64,000 nt of DNA, from the NCBI GenBank assembly GCA_014529385.2, contig CM043956.1, forward strand, positions 87,907,721 through 87,971,720, in the 5' to 3' direction. The notes below the pieces were generated by a model. It did not search any database. It was not told the DNA's origin and worked only from the letters and a program-made list of their open reading frames with translations. Position numbers and translations under genes: made by a program. The first letter of the stretch is position 1; each line of letters begins with the position of its first letter. This DNA is from Adiantum capillus-veneris. Lineage: Eukaryota; Streptophyta; Polypodiopsida; Polypodiales; Pteridaceae. This document shows positions 11,049 through 22,699 of the stretch, in pieces.

Positions 11049-11196
11049 CCTATTTTGTTGTGATGGAAACACTGGCTCCACTGTCAAGGATTGCCATGGT
11101 TTTCACACCTTCAAATTTCACACCTATTTTGTTGTGATGGAAACACTGGCTCCACTGTCAAGGATTGCCATGGTTTTCACACCTTCAAATTTCACG
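11049..11196 (-). repeat. 74-bp tandem duplication over the protease active site
   Basis: Two copies with a 74-bp period start at 11,049 and 11,123, each containing CTCCACTGTCAAGGATTGCC. On the minus strand each copy encodes the retropepsin box AILDSGAS. Because 74 is not a multiple of three, the duplication shifts the frame and separates the two halves of the protease. Confidence 0.9.
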
Positions 11197-11660
11197 GGAA
11201 GAGTTGTGTTCCCATTTTCTCCCTTGTAATACTCGCCTAGCTTGTTTACTGGCACTGGCCGAGTGTTTAGCTGAGGCATTTCCAGTTCTTTGATCCCTTC
11301 TTCAATTTGAGTCGCTAGTTTTTTAACACAAAAATTCTCTAGGCATTTTCCCATAGTACCCCACATGTTTGAACATATTCTTAACAACTCAGCTAACATT
11401 ATCGTACAAGTGACTGGTGTTGACAAAATGTCTATCAACCCTTTTGAAGAATCAATGACCTTATTGGGAGACAGTCTCTGTGATGGAATCGGAATAAAAT
11501 ATGACTTGGCCTCGTACTCTCCCGTATAGGATGGTAGTGTTCTTAGCAAATGGGGTTGACTGTCCATAGATTGTACATATCCTTTGTCTTCCCAATACGA
11601 TTCAACATCTAGATTCATTTGAGATCCAGCCTCAAATTCCTCTATTGGTGGAAGAGACAC
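11124..11660 (-). pseudogene. Element A Gag-protease linker and protease N-terminus
   Basis: A 178-codon minus-strand frame reads through a conserved linker (LRTLPSYTGEYE, then IDILSTPVTCTI, then VPVNKLGEYYKG) into MAILDSGASVS, the catalytic aspartate motif of retropepsins. Element C has the same order in its 39,130-39,670 stretch, which supports homology. The frame dies at the 74-bp duplication. The protein would be part of a Gag-Pro polyprotein. Upstream it is separated from gag by stops near 11,700-11,800. Confidence 0.75.
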
Positions 11661-11803
11661 TCCACTTCCATCACTCGTCTGGTTTACTCATTTGCTTATC
11701 TCACTTTCTTCATTGGCCTCTCTGACTTGTTTCCACAATTCGTCAAGACCATCTATTTCTTTACAGTTGTGAGGTATAGTTATGTGAAAATCCCTCAACA
11801 GAG

Positions 11804-12640
11804 TTATCCGTGGTATTCAACACTCTCCTTGGATCTAATGCAAGGCCTTGAGCTTTTTTCCATGCTCGTGACTGGAATCTGTCTTTTTCGTTCTTGGCTT
11901 GGTTGGATTACTGGTGTAGGTGGGACAGGGATCACACCCTCAAGTTTTCCAGGTTGTGGTTCTACTAAATCTTGGGCTTTTTGAATCATTTTCTTGCACA
12001 TTTCAAGCCTATCCTTTTCTAGTTCCTCATATGGATATGTCATCCACCTCTGTTCTTGGGTTTGGTTGTTTTTGAGCCGTGTTTCATAGGCTTCTAGGAG
12101 GGCATCTAAATGCTCATTAACCTTCTCGACCAACACTGATCCTGTTGAACTAGCACTTCTCCATTTTTCATCTATGGATGGTTCTATTGGAGGTTGAGAT
12201 GCCTCCACAAGAGATGATGCAACCATTTCCTCATGTTGTCTTATCTTCTCTTCAGCCTGGGTATGCTTCTCAGCCAAGGATTTTTTCTCTCGTTCCCTAC
12301 GTGCTTTCATCCTAGCCTTTCTAGCTTTCCAGCTAGTTTGTTTGCTCTTGGTTTTTTGACTGGGTGCGTCGGTCTTTCGCTCACTCGTCTCTAGACTCGT
12401 GTCAGTTTCCGTTTTGTTTGTCTCTGGGTTCTCAGCTTATTTTTTAGCTTGCACTCTTGTAACTACTTGAACTGGTATGAGGTTTTCATTTTCCGAGCTA
12501 CTAGATAGCTAAACAATTCCTGAGACATTCTTTGTGATCTTGATGACTCGGTTTGGGTTTTTTGGACAATTGGGGATCAAGTGAATGATGCCACATTCAA
12601 GACAATAGGCATTCACTTGAGTGATCTCATCCGAGGACAT
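11804..12640 (-). pseudogene. Element A Gag C-terminal part: zinc knuckle and charged coiled-coil-like region
   Basis: Reading the minus strand from about 12,604 to 12,565 gives CLECGIIHLIPNC. This is a zinc-knuckle-like motif with Cys-x2-Cys-x3-His-x4-Cys spacing, one residue short of canonical. Next comes a highly charged Lys/Glu/Arg region (KARREREKKSLAEKH) likely to form a coiled coil, then NNQTQEQRWMTYPYEELEKD. Element B has all these segments in the same order, although its knuckle has lost the first cysteine. The region is consistent with the nucleic-acid-binding end of Gag. Stops near 12,430-12,510 break the frame. Confidence 0.65.
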
Positions 12641-13690
12641 TGTTTGACCAAGTGGTTGCCGCTGCTTTTATGACAATCTGGTTGAGGTGCCTCTTCTTGC
12701 AATTCCTCTAGGCTATAAAGAGGCTTTGACCTTGTCAAGCCTCTATTAGCAATGAACCCCAATATTCGTTCCTCCATCTCGTACCTTCTTTCTTCAGGTC
12801 AAAATGTAAGAGGTGGAGGTTGTACCGGCCTCACCACTCCATGTGTTTCTCTCATCTTCTATCTCTTCAAAGGAAAGTACCCGCTTTGATTATTAAAATA
12901 CATTGCATTTGGTACTATCGTTTGTTTGTTGAAAGGTTCCATTATCTGCGTGTATCTCATGTCTATAGGCATTCTAGCACCTGGCAGTGGAGGTTGTTGT
13001 TCGAAGACAAACTGTGGCCTTAAAACTCCTACAGGTCCTCGTGCATTTTCCATAGTGTATCTAGGTGGAGTAGGTGCTAGTGGAATATTTGTATAGACTT
13101 TTCCCGAGCATATTCCTTGCCATAGTAACACTCTTCTCCTGTATGGTTTGTCCATTTTTGTTCTATTTTGCACCATAGAGGTTCTTGGAGGTCAGATTTG
13201 ACTAGACGAGCAAGTCTCTAAAGTCAGATTTGACTAGACGAGCAAGTATCTGAAGTAATCTTTCTATAGGCTTCATTTGCTCAGTGGATACGTGTGGCTT
13301 GATTGTGGGTTGAGTTCTTGGTCCTCTGAGAAGATTTGTCACTTTGACTCTCAATATCATATCTTCTCAAGGTTCTATTTTGATTTGGATAGGAGTAAGT
13401 TGTAGGGGTGGGTGATGGTACATATGGTCCTATGGTGACCGTAATTCCACCTCTATAAAAGTCGTGCTCTATGGCTACATCTAGGTACAACCATGGTCCA
13501 TTAGGCAGATTCACTTGAGGAGTCATGTCTGCCATCTTTGTGATCATTTCATCTCTCGTTACTGCTCTTGAAGGGAATGCAGGTGGCTCCCTCTTTGGAA
13601 TTCTTTTAAGAATTATCGTGCTTTGTGGAGATATATGTGGTCCTTCATAGACCAAATATCCACCTCTTTATAGTGCATTGTGTGGGTTTG
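12641..13690 (-). pseudogene. Element A Gag N-terminal part
   Basis: Two minus-strand frames (13,655-13,281 and 13,176-12,859) make up the start of the A polyprotein. The first contains IPKREPPAFPSRAV, then DFYRGGITVTIGPYVPSP, then TYSYPNQNRTLRRYD. The second contains PYRRRVLLWQG and LPGARMPIDMRYTQIM. Element B encodes the same segments at 24,817-24,003. I do not recognise a standard capsid fold; the call rests on position upstream of the knuckle and protease. A short direct repeat (GTCAGATTTGACTAGACGAG) at about 13,191 and 13,222 marks a small duplication between the frames. Confidence 0.6.
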
Positions 13691-16600
13691 TGTCAAAATG
13701 TGGATAGATTGGCATTTAAGCACTTCTAGCTTGGCTTGGCATACGTCTGGTCATATCTGCAAATGGATTGGTAGATTGGCTTTCCATATTCTGATGATCT
13801 TAGCTTTCTTAATGCTAGGCCCAGTCAATACTTTGATAGTCCTTAATAAGCACCTTTGACCCTTTGTGAGGTCTCTCAGAAGTCAAGAATTTGTGACTCT
13901 TTTGGTCTCTGGAAACTAGTTCTAAGCACCCTAGAATTTTGGATTTAGGAAACCTAGGAAAATTCAGCTTTAAAACCAAGGTCTAGGTGTGTCCTATTGC
14001 CCACAAGATTTTCTCCTAGGTATACTTCACTTAATGTTGTCTATCAAAAGTTAGAGCAGTTTTGGTTAACTGCACTTGAAACAACACTCAAAACAGTTTC
14101 AGGATCAAGGATTTTTTCCTCTATCTTGACCAAATGTGACCCAAATTTGTTGAAACTTGGTCACTAGGCTTACTTTACAGTGCTTAACACTTCTAGAAGC
14201 TCACTATGAGTTTTCACCTCCAAATTAGGGCTAGAGACATCATACGTGTATGAATTCTATGTGCTCAAAAGTTGACAAAATTTGGTATGTGAGCTCTCCT
14301 GATTTCCTCTACCCACTATAAGTTTCAGCTTTTGAATTGACCTTTATTTTGACACGTGAGGCTTTATACATGTATAAAGTCTTTTGTGGCAAAATGAGAT
14401 GACTTTTGTTCCACTCATTCCTTATCACTCAAGCAACTCTCATCAGGTTTTAGAATTCAATTTGGACATTTTTTGAGCAAGTTAAGACAAATACAAGCCT
14501 GAATCTTCGTTTTCTGTCTTTTGATCTTTACAAGCCCAAATGAGCTCCAAGTTCTATGACATTTTGGCTAAGTACTTCTTTTATGCTCTAGGACAGTGAG
14601 GTATACTCAAATTTCTAATTTGACCTAAATCTGGCCTATGAGAATTTATACGCGTATAATGTCTTTTGGCTAAGAATTCATAGATATTTCTACCCAAGGT
14701 ACTCCTTGAGGCACTCACAACAAATTTTGGATGTCAAAATTGCTCAAAATCACTCTTTTTTCACCTTTACAGTCTTGTATCTACAAACATCTCTTTAAGT
14801 GCAAAAGTATGTGTCCAAATGAGTTGAGATTCTGCAAGCAATCTTCACACATCATTTCCCAACCCCCTATATGGTCAAAAGTGAAATTTGAATTTAGATC
14901 TAGCCTTGAGACTTCATACGCTGATGGAGCAAAAGATGTCGTGCGCACACTCACACACCAACACAACACAAGGAATTTACTTGAATTTCTCACCTCACTC
15001 ACTACCACTCAAAATCTCCCTAAAAACTCTACCCACAAGCTCAATTCAAACTCCAAACGCCTCGACCTACAAGCCCTTGCCTACCCGCAGACACTACAAG
15101 GTGAGTTGAGGTGATCAACACTTGAAATCACGCTTGATGGTGACCAGAATATACAAGAAAAACCATCAAAAAACCAAAAACTCCAGCCAAAAAATGCCAC
15201 TCTCAAACCATTGCAAAAGCTTCACCAAACTCCTCTCTGTTGGACTCTTTGGAGTAGCGCCAACCCTAATGGCATCGATACAGGGTCACATAGTCTTGCA
15301 GAAAGCCGCACCTTCTTCCATCAATTCCTTGCACACACACATACATGGAAACCTCAGAACTTCCATAGACTCTCCCAAGTGCAAAATTGAAGAGAGAAAG
15401 CTCTCATTCACTCCTCCCTACACTCGAAAACAGGACGGGAACGCAACGGGACTGCACTAGACCACCTGTAGGAACCCTGCTTCCTCCCACACACACAGAG
15501 GGGTGAAAGTGTTGATATTGCTCTCCCAAAGTCTTCCCTTAGCCTAGACCATCACGGCACCGTGAATGATGTGGAAATTTAAGGCCATTTCACACCTTTT
15601 CTGACCATTTTTTGACCTTTTTTGGCCCAGTTTTGGCCTGTTTTGACCCCTGGCGGGCATTTTTCGCTGGAAAAACCCCAAACGGGTTTGCCAAACTTCT
15701 CGAGCGGGATGAGAGTACCTACACTTTTCACTTGCATTATTTACATTCTAGAAAGCTCAAAAACATTATCTAGAGCCAAAAAAAAACCACCTAGAACCAT
15801 ATCCAAGGCCCCGATACCCTATCCAGGCATGTACGTATGCTCGACTGCTGACACGCAAGCACGCATATTTACAATGTGCACACGTTGCACCTTTTTTCGA
15901 ACTTGAAACCACTTTGCAAATCTCCCAAATGCATGTATTTTCATCTTTTTGTACATATGACCATGCATATAAACGCTACTTTGTACACGCCAAAAGCGGT
16001 CTATCAACGCGTATAAAGTCTATGTGCTCAGAATTGGACAAAATTCATTATGTGATCTCTCCTTGTGGTGCTTAACACCCTAGTAAGCTCAGATCTCATT
16101 TCTGGTCTCTAAAAGTGCCCTTTAGACTTCATACACGTATAAAGTCTAACTTGTCAAAATAAAGTGGATTTCACTCCAGAGGTTCCTCACTACACTGGCA
16201 ACTCTCAACAAGTTCAAAATTGAATTTTGACATTTTTTGTGCAAGTTATGGCCACTAGAAGCATTCACCTACCTAGATGCATCTTTGGTCTTTGCAAGCC
16301 CAAAAGTGATCCAAATTTGATGAAATTTGGCCTAGATGCTTCCTAAATGCTGTAGATCACAAGGGTGCACTCAGATGTAACTTTTGACCTCAGATCTAGC
16401 CTTGAGACTTGATATGCATATAAAGTCTTTTGCTCAAATTCTAGTTCTGTTTCTACCAGAGGTGTCCCTTAGTATTTACAAGAAGAAGTCGTGCTCACAA
16501 CAAATTTTGGATGTCAAAATTGCTCAAAATCATCACTTTTACAAGGAAATCCCTTGAAAGAGTAAAATCCTCTCAATTTTCAATCTATATGTCGAAATGG

Positions 16601-17812
16601 CTTGAAATTTGGTGTATGTGCTCAACACAACATGCAAAAGATGGGTATAATGTCAAAATTTCAAATTTGATGCCAAAATCACCCTTGAGACTTCATATAC
16701 GTGTATGATGTCTATTGATAGATTTTTGGCCAAAACTCATTCACAAGCATCCCTAAGTGTCTAGGACTGGTTTTCAAGCACTTCTACAATGTTCATGCAA
16801 AAATGTGCTCAGAATCTCAAGTTTTTCTATTTTCCATTTTAGACACTCCGTCTTTTGTCTTTTGGGTGTTTAGAGTTGGTCAAAACTCTAGTTTCTAGGT
16901 ATACCTAGGGTAAAAACCCCTTCTGAATACGCTGCTGTAGTCAGATTTTCAAAATTTTGTCTCACGATGGTGCTGGAGACTTCATACGCGTATAAAGTCT
17001 ATTGTCTCAGATTTCAGATCTGTTTCTATTCTAAGTTCCCCTAATCATCAGTAACATGTACATGTGTTCACAACAAAATTTAAAGCTCAAAAGTGCTCAC
17101 AAACACAAACTTTTGCTTTTTCAGTCACAACCACTCCGTCTTTTGGCTTTTGGACCCCAAATCTATGCCAAAACTCCCCACTCAAGGTGTTACTAGGGTA
17201 TACTGACCCTTCTGAACACAATGGTGCAGTCAATTTTTCTATAAATTTGGTCTCTAGATGCCCCTTAAGACTTTATATGTGTAAGAAGTTTAAGTTTACT
17301 GAATATTTTTTTTTGTTCATGGAACCCTTGCACATGCTCTCTTTTATGCTCAACATCAATCGGTCATAAAAGTTTATCCACAAAAAGCAGTTTTTTGCAT
17401 TTTTACTCTCAAAAGCAGACTTTTCAGTGCTTTTAAATGCAAACAAGCACTTAGCAAATAGATCAATGATGAATAGCCCTAGATCGAAATCAGATTACTT
17501 ACCTAAAGCTACTCCTACAAATCGTATGGGGTTTTGCATCTACAAGTAGAAAAACGCTTCAACGCCACACATGGACTAGAAACGCTTTTATCACCTCAAA
17601 AACCACTCAACCATTACAACAACTACTCTAATCTACAAATCTAACTAAATATACCTAGTCGTAGACCCTCGGCAAGACACACGCTTCCTAACTATCCACT
17701 TGATCTCAGAATAACCTCTTTCGGATCCACTTAATAAAAATGCTTTCTTTAGCCGAAACTAAAGCAAGCAACCATCACACGAGTATTAGTAGGAATACCT
17801 ACCTAAGTCCTT
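13691..17812 (-). other. Long leader of element A with palindrome-bearing tandem repeats
   Basis: No coding content is supported. The 24-bp palindrome AGACTTCATACGCGTATAAA with its GTCT end recurs, with variation, at 14,235, 14,359, 14,642, 14,909 (split), 16,134, 16,405, 16,688, 16,977 and 17,268. Intervals are mostly 270-290 bp. Surrounding units repeat as well, such as AATTTTGGATGTCAAAATTG. A solo LTR splits the copy at 14,909. Confidence 0.8.
14922..16006. repeat. Solo LTR inserted in the leader palindrome of element A
   Basis: This 1,085-bp insert begins TGATGG and ends CTATCA. It is flanked by the direct repeat ACGC at 14,918-14,921 and 16,007-16,010. Removing it and one ACGC restores a perfect leader palindrome. 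It lacks gag or pol. The TG...CA ends and target duplication indicate a solo LTR. Its parent element is not otherwise present in the window. Confidence 0.75.
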
Positions 17813-17834
17813 GTATCCCCGACACCGGCGACAA
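17813..17834 (-). promoter_or_regulatory. Primer-binding-like site of element A
   Basis: Directly inside LTR 2, the minus strand reads TTGTCGCCGGTGTCGGGGA. This is a mutated form of the TGGCGCCGTTGCCGGGGA type used by plant Athila-like elements and thought to pair with tRNA-Asp. The B copy at 32,885-32,906 is closer to that form. Confidence 0.6.
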
Positions 17835-18785
17835 TGTTACGGGAGCAAATCACACCACCCATAAAGTGCATGTAACACAACCTAGATAAATATAATGTGA
17901 ATCGAGGACACAGATGACACGATAGGCACACAGAGAAAATCTCTTTAGCTTGTCAGGCTGAGACCCTCCTACACATACTACACTCTGGAAGGCAAACTAC
18001 GTCACAATCTAGAGTCTCACTACTCTCAACTACACCACCTAGCCACATACACACAAACGGAAGGAAACTCACTAAATCATACCAGAATCGTAAGAAACTT
18101 AAGGAACACCATCCCCTCACTAGGATACACCTGTCCGTAAGCCTCTACACTAAGAGTCCTAGCTCTAGACCCATCTGCAAAAAACACGTAAAAAGACAGA
18201 GCTGAATTCTGAAAGTGCCCAAAACTGAAATCTATGAGTACCTATGCGTAGCTTATGTCGCCACGATTCTAATGGCTACTTGCAGGTAGAAAACAGACAT
18301 CATTTGTTATAGTTACGGCCACGAGTAGCTCGTAGATGCATGGGCATGTATGCTCCGTTCCGCGAGGAATGCTTGGAGTTGTCCTATAGCTCTTGCTGAG
18401 GCTAACGTGATGGTGCAGTCAAATCTCCAAAGCGATGGGCGAGCGGGGAGTAGCGTCAGGATGAAGCTCACACTCTCTCTCTCTTCCTTCTCACACACAG
18501 TCGATGGTGGCAGCGCTAAACTTATGATTATGATATGATAGTTGTGTTTACAAAAATGACCTAGGTACCTTATATACTAAGGTCACCTTTGGTTAACCTA
18601 AAATAGAGTTTGAGGGGTCAAATGGCTTTGTATGTACAATCTGGAAGTGTCATTGCACTTGTTTCTACTACTAGACTTACTACTTATTACAAATGATGTT
18701 TATAACCATAATCTGCAGCATTCCATAACTCTCATAGAATAAGGCTTTGCTGAGTTATGTCGTGTTGTTAACCCGACTGTCAATA
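17835..18785 (-). repeat. LTR 2 (5' LTR of A, 3' LTR of B)
   Basis: This 951-bp copy of the A/B LTR begins TGTTAC and ends TGTCAATA. It lies between the primer site of A on its left and the 3' untranslated region of B on its right. A single LTR therefore serves both elements. Confidence 0.85.
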
Positions 18786-19690
18786 GTTGTGTATGCCACA
18801 ATTGCTATATGAGAAAAGAAGGCAATGCATCAATTGTGTATGATGCTTGTGAACACTTCTATACATAGTTGCTGCAGGCAACTTTCTTTGTTCTTGTAGT
18901 CCATCCTAGAGTGTGATGACCTCATGTTGTTGTTGAAGGGTGGTCGGCATTCTTTTCTTACCTCTGACATTACCCATTGTGCGTATGTATTTTGAGACAT
19001 TCTTTGTGAAGTGTTTTCATTTTCCTGTACCTTTTTCTCTTTGTATTGCTTGTCATCTCTTCAATCTTTTCTTCGTCTGGATTATGGATTTTTCTCTATT
19101 TTTCTCAAGATAACCTCAAAAAAATGAGTAAATAAAACCAAAAATCAGCCCAAAGAAAACTCATTCTAATAGAATTCTAAATGCTATGTACACATGTCCC
19201 TATGGGCTCATATATGGCTTTTGTCCCCGTACTTCTCTTGTAACTCTACTATGAGGGCATATACTCTGACTTTTGTCAAAAATCATCACAATCAAATGCA
19301 AAAATTCAATACAACTCACAAAACATTGCCCTCTAATATTCATATATTAGGTTTGCATTTAGAATACCTCCCCTCCTCCTATTTGTAGTCCTCCTTGAAG
19401 ACAGGGTATCACCAAGGGTATGTGTTGTGCTTAGGCAATCAAAAATTATGCATATGTAGGCCTTGTGATGTAGCTCTCTTATGCATACACAGTCAATGCA
19501 TGGAAAAGATTTATGTTGTGCAAGATGTGGGTATAAGCAATTAGCTTATTGGCATTTGCTAGCGAAGCTTCCTATCCTAAGCAATATGATGGCCTTTGAA
19601 GCTTCTGTGTCATTTTCTTGATTATAGGTTGTAGAGCTTTTTTGAAGGCTTACTTATCTGTTTGATGCTTCTTTGGAATCCAGTTTAGGT
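18786..19690 (-). other. 3' untranslated region of element B
   Basis: Non-coding. 19,233-19,690 matches A (8,887-9,344). 18,900-19,200 matches, in reverse orientation, the plus-strand stretch 48,724-49,040, including TAGAATTCTATTAGAATGA read on the minus strand here. Confidence 0.6.
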
Positions 19691-21200
19691 TTCTGGTTGG
19701 TTTTTGTATTTGGCATTGTTCCTCAGAGTCGGTTCTCTTCTAATTTTATTGTAATTGTAGGAGGAATTGAAAGTATTCAAGCTGCGGTGTAGTAACAGCA
19801 GTGTTATTGGTTTCCTTTGGGAACCCACTTCTTTGTGATTACCGGCTGCTGCGTCGATGCTGCTTGTTTGGGATCCCATAATTGTCCCTGATTTGTTTGT
19901 GTAAGTCGAAGAGACTTCTTTGGGATCCCATAATTGTCCCTGATTTGTTTGTGTAAGTCGAAGAGACTTCTTTGGGATCCACCTCGTCTTTGTGTGAGTC
20001 TTCAACGATCTTTGCTTCAGCTTTTGTACTCTTGGTTGAAGACGAGCTTCAAACTTTGGGAGTTGATACATTGGGAATCATTAGGAAGAGAATGGGGTCT
20101 AGGAGGGCCTATTTATTTTCCATGAGATTATAAAGGTGATTAACATTTTGACAAATAGATGCATTCCATGTGTGCAAGAACGGTGGGTGTGTAAGAGAGG
20201 TGTAAGAGTGGTCAAAGAATGCACTTTTCCCCCAAAAAAAGGGGATGGACAACTTTATGATTTCTGGCCTTCCATAACTCCTACATATGATCTCTAATTT
20301 GAGCGCAGATTGCAAATCTCTAATCTACATGCCGAGCGCTTTCCATATATATTTTACATGATATGGTTTTATCCACTAGATTTTAAATTTCATTTTTGGG
20401 AGGAAATTTGAATTCAAATAAACTAGCCATTTTGCCCCTTTGAATTTAAAAGCCATCCTTTCATTGCTTTCTTAATACTAGAGGTTTGACTCTCTTAAAC
20501 TACCAAATAAAGAGGCCCTCCTAGACCCCATTCTCTTCCTAATGTTGACAATCTAACCGTTCCGGGAATCCAAATGAACTCCTGACCTCTTTGTGCTTGA
20601 ATCAACTTCTTTGAAACACAAATTCGATTTGCGGAATCTTGCGACTTTGTGACTTTTGTAGATGTTTTTGCAGACTTCAACTTTTTTGTTTTGGTGTTGG
20701 ATTTTGTGATTTTTCATCAGAGATCTTCATCTTCTTGATACATACATACTTTTGGCCAATTTTTCTCTTTGGTATCCAGATTTGTCAAGCTTTTTGGTTC
20801 TGACTTGTTGTTCTTTTCTTTTGGCCATCCTTGGTTGTTACTGAAGCTGCTATTGATCGTGATGACCTGAGTTGCTGGTAGGGAATGTCATAAGAGTCAT
20901 CACTATTGCTACTATCCTCAGCAAGGTTGCATTTTAGCACTTTTCCTTTGTGGTTTGGTTGATGTTTGCTTGCTCTTGGGTTGTTTTTTTTGGGATGACT
21001 TGGGTATCCACTTGATTAGAGTGTTGGTAGCTCGTTGACATAGTTGTGCTCTTCTTGGTTGAGTTTTTTCTTTGTATATAGGAGCCACATATGAGGCTAT
21101 TGCACTTGCATTTCCATCGAGGATTTTGGAATCCACTTTTGATGCACTTTATTCTTGTAGCGATGACATTGTTTCTTGGGTCTTTGATATGGGACAATCC
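19691..21200 (-). pseudogene. Element B 3' ORF remnant with W-x-P-K repeats
   Basis: The minus-strand frames contain IKWIPKSSQKKQ, FIWIPGTV, TRWIPKKSLR and LWDPKEV. These are spaced Trp-x-Pro-Lys motifs in a Lys/Gln/Ser/Thr-rich background, as in element A. A 60-bp direct repeat, TCCCATAATTGTCCCTGATT and following bases, lies at about 19,872-19,990. No enzyme domain is recognisable. Its position after protease and before the 3' untranslated region matches the post-integrase ORF of element C. Confidence 0.5.
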
Positions 21201-21466
21201 AAAAACCGTGAATTAGTTAAAGTTTTCATTTTGTCACCTCCTGTGTCGTCTAGATTTTTGTTGCTTGCATCTTCTTGAAGCTTCAAGTATTCTACAGAGT
21301 CATAGAAATTGTCTTCTTCTTCATCTTCTTTTTCCTAGATTACACTCACTACAAAATAAGGAATAACATCATAGCCATTTTCATCACAAAACTTCGTTGT
21401 TAGATCGTCTTGAGTAGAACACACATCCAAAGTAGCCAAGATGTGTTCCCATTCAAGTGGCTCTAA

Positions 21467-22030
21467 TTATTCCTCGGGAAAGGATTCTGAAATATAATCT
21501 GTATCTTCAATTTCCCTTTCTAGGATGCCTTCCTCTCGCTTTAAGTTTCCGCATTGCGAAGCTCCACACATCCATAGTTCTTTAGGATTACCCAACCATG
21601 CTGGAAGTTTTGATCCGGCTACAATAGCAAAATAAAACTCCTCCATAGGTGTTCTCATCACATCCCTATAACTATGGTCTTTCAAGTTAATTTTTTGTGG
21701 TTTTCATATGTCTCAGGTAGATATGGTCATATCCCCAGTCTTGGACCATTTTCAATTGTTGCATGAATGGTCTTCTTAAAATGATATCATAGTTGTTCTT
21801 CTTGCCAAAGTCAGCAATAGCAAAGGTTTGCTCATATTCAATGCCACAAGAAGTAACAACTACTTTTTCTAGCAGTCCTATGGGCCTTTCCATGTGTTCA
21901 TCTACAAGTTGTAGTTTCATCCTTGTAGCCCTCACTGGTGGTTTTTCCCATGCTTTCTAGACCTCTTTTGTTGCGAAACGCTAGCTCCGCTGTCAAGGAT
22001 TGCCATGGTTTTTACACCTTGGAATTCCAC
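21467..22030 (-). pseudogene. Element B retropepsin and linker
   Basis: Minus-strand reading gives MAILDSGASVS near 22,010-21,980, then LQLVDEHMERPIGLLEK, then IADFGKKNNYDIILRRPF, then LKMVQDWGYDHIYLRHM and the PMEEF/MCGASQCGNLK linker. This is an almost complete retropepsin: an Asp-Ser-Gly-Ala active site followed by the hydrophobic I-L-G-R-P flap. Here that flap motif is I-L-R-R-P, a Gly to Arg change not seen in C. One frameshift separates the halves. The linker ends at stops near 21,467 and no RT follows. Confidence 0.75.
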
Positions 22031-22500
22031 GAGAAGAGTGGTGTTCCCATTTCTCCCTCATAATACTCACCTATCTTGTTTAGAGGCATCGGTCTAGTAT
22101 TTAGTTGAGGCATTTCAAGATCTTTTATCCCTTCCTCAATTTGAGTCATTGGTTTTTTAACAACAAATTTCTCTAGTCATTTTCCCACAGTATCCCACAT
22201 GTTTGGTCGTATTCTGAGCAACTCAGCTAACGTTATCTACAGGTGATTGGGGTAGATAGAATATCTATCAACCCTTTTGAATCGATGATCTTGTTGGGAG
22301 ACAATCTTTGTGATGGGACTGTAATAACATCTAACTTGGCTCGTGATCTCCCGTATAAGACGATAGTGTTCTTAGAAAATGAGATTGGTTGTCCATAGAC
22401 TGTACATATCCTTTGTCTGCCCAATACGATTCCACTTCTAGATTCATTCGAGATCCAGCCTCAAATTACTCTGTTGGTGGAAGAGACACTCCTCTTTCAT
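22031..22500 (-). pseudogene. Element B Gag-protease linker
   Basis: The minus strand contains short frames matching the A linker (SQRLSPNKIIDSKGLIDILS and STPITCR). Frame breaks separate them from the protease and from gag. Confidence 0.6.
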
Positions 22501-22699
22501 CACCCAATTAATTTATGCTTCTACTTAGCTAGCTCGCTTCATTGTCCTCTCTGACTTGTTTCCACAATTCATCAAGACCATCTATTTCTTTAGAGCTGTT
22601 AGGTATAGTTATGTAAAATCCCTTGAAAGAGTTATCCATGGTATTCAACACTACCCTTGGCTCTAATGCGGGGTCCTTGACCTTTTGTCTGTGCTCATG

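Larger units (their letters stand above)
5833..18785 (-). mobile_element. Element A: pol-less Ty3/gypsy-type LTR retrotransposon (minus strand)
   Basis: In element orientation the 5' LTR is 17,835-18,785. A primer-binding-like site follows at 17,813-17,834, then a long leader (13,700-17,812), gag (13,690-11,800), protease and linker (11,660-10,236), a W-x-P-K-rich 3' ORF remnant (about 10,235-9,345), a 3' untranslated region, and a 3' LTR at 5,833-6,756. I find no reverse transcriptase or integrase between protease and 3' ORF, so A looks non-autonomous. A solo LTR interrupts the leader, and a decayed copia fragment lies next to the 3' LTR. The middle LTR is shared with element B. Related element C (37,962-44,888) has pol, which suggests A and B descend from a pol-bearing ancestor. 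Confidence 0.75.

Noticed and set aside
14731-15906. Plus-strand frames of 94-127 codons inside the solo LTR
   Set aside because: They have low-complexity His/Ser/Thr composition, lie in an LTR and match no family.
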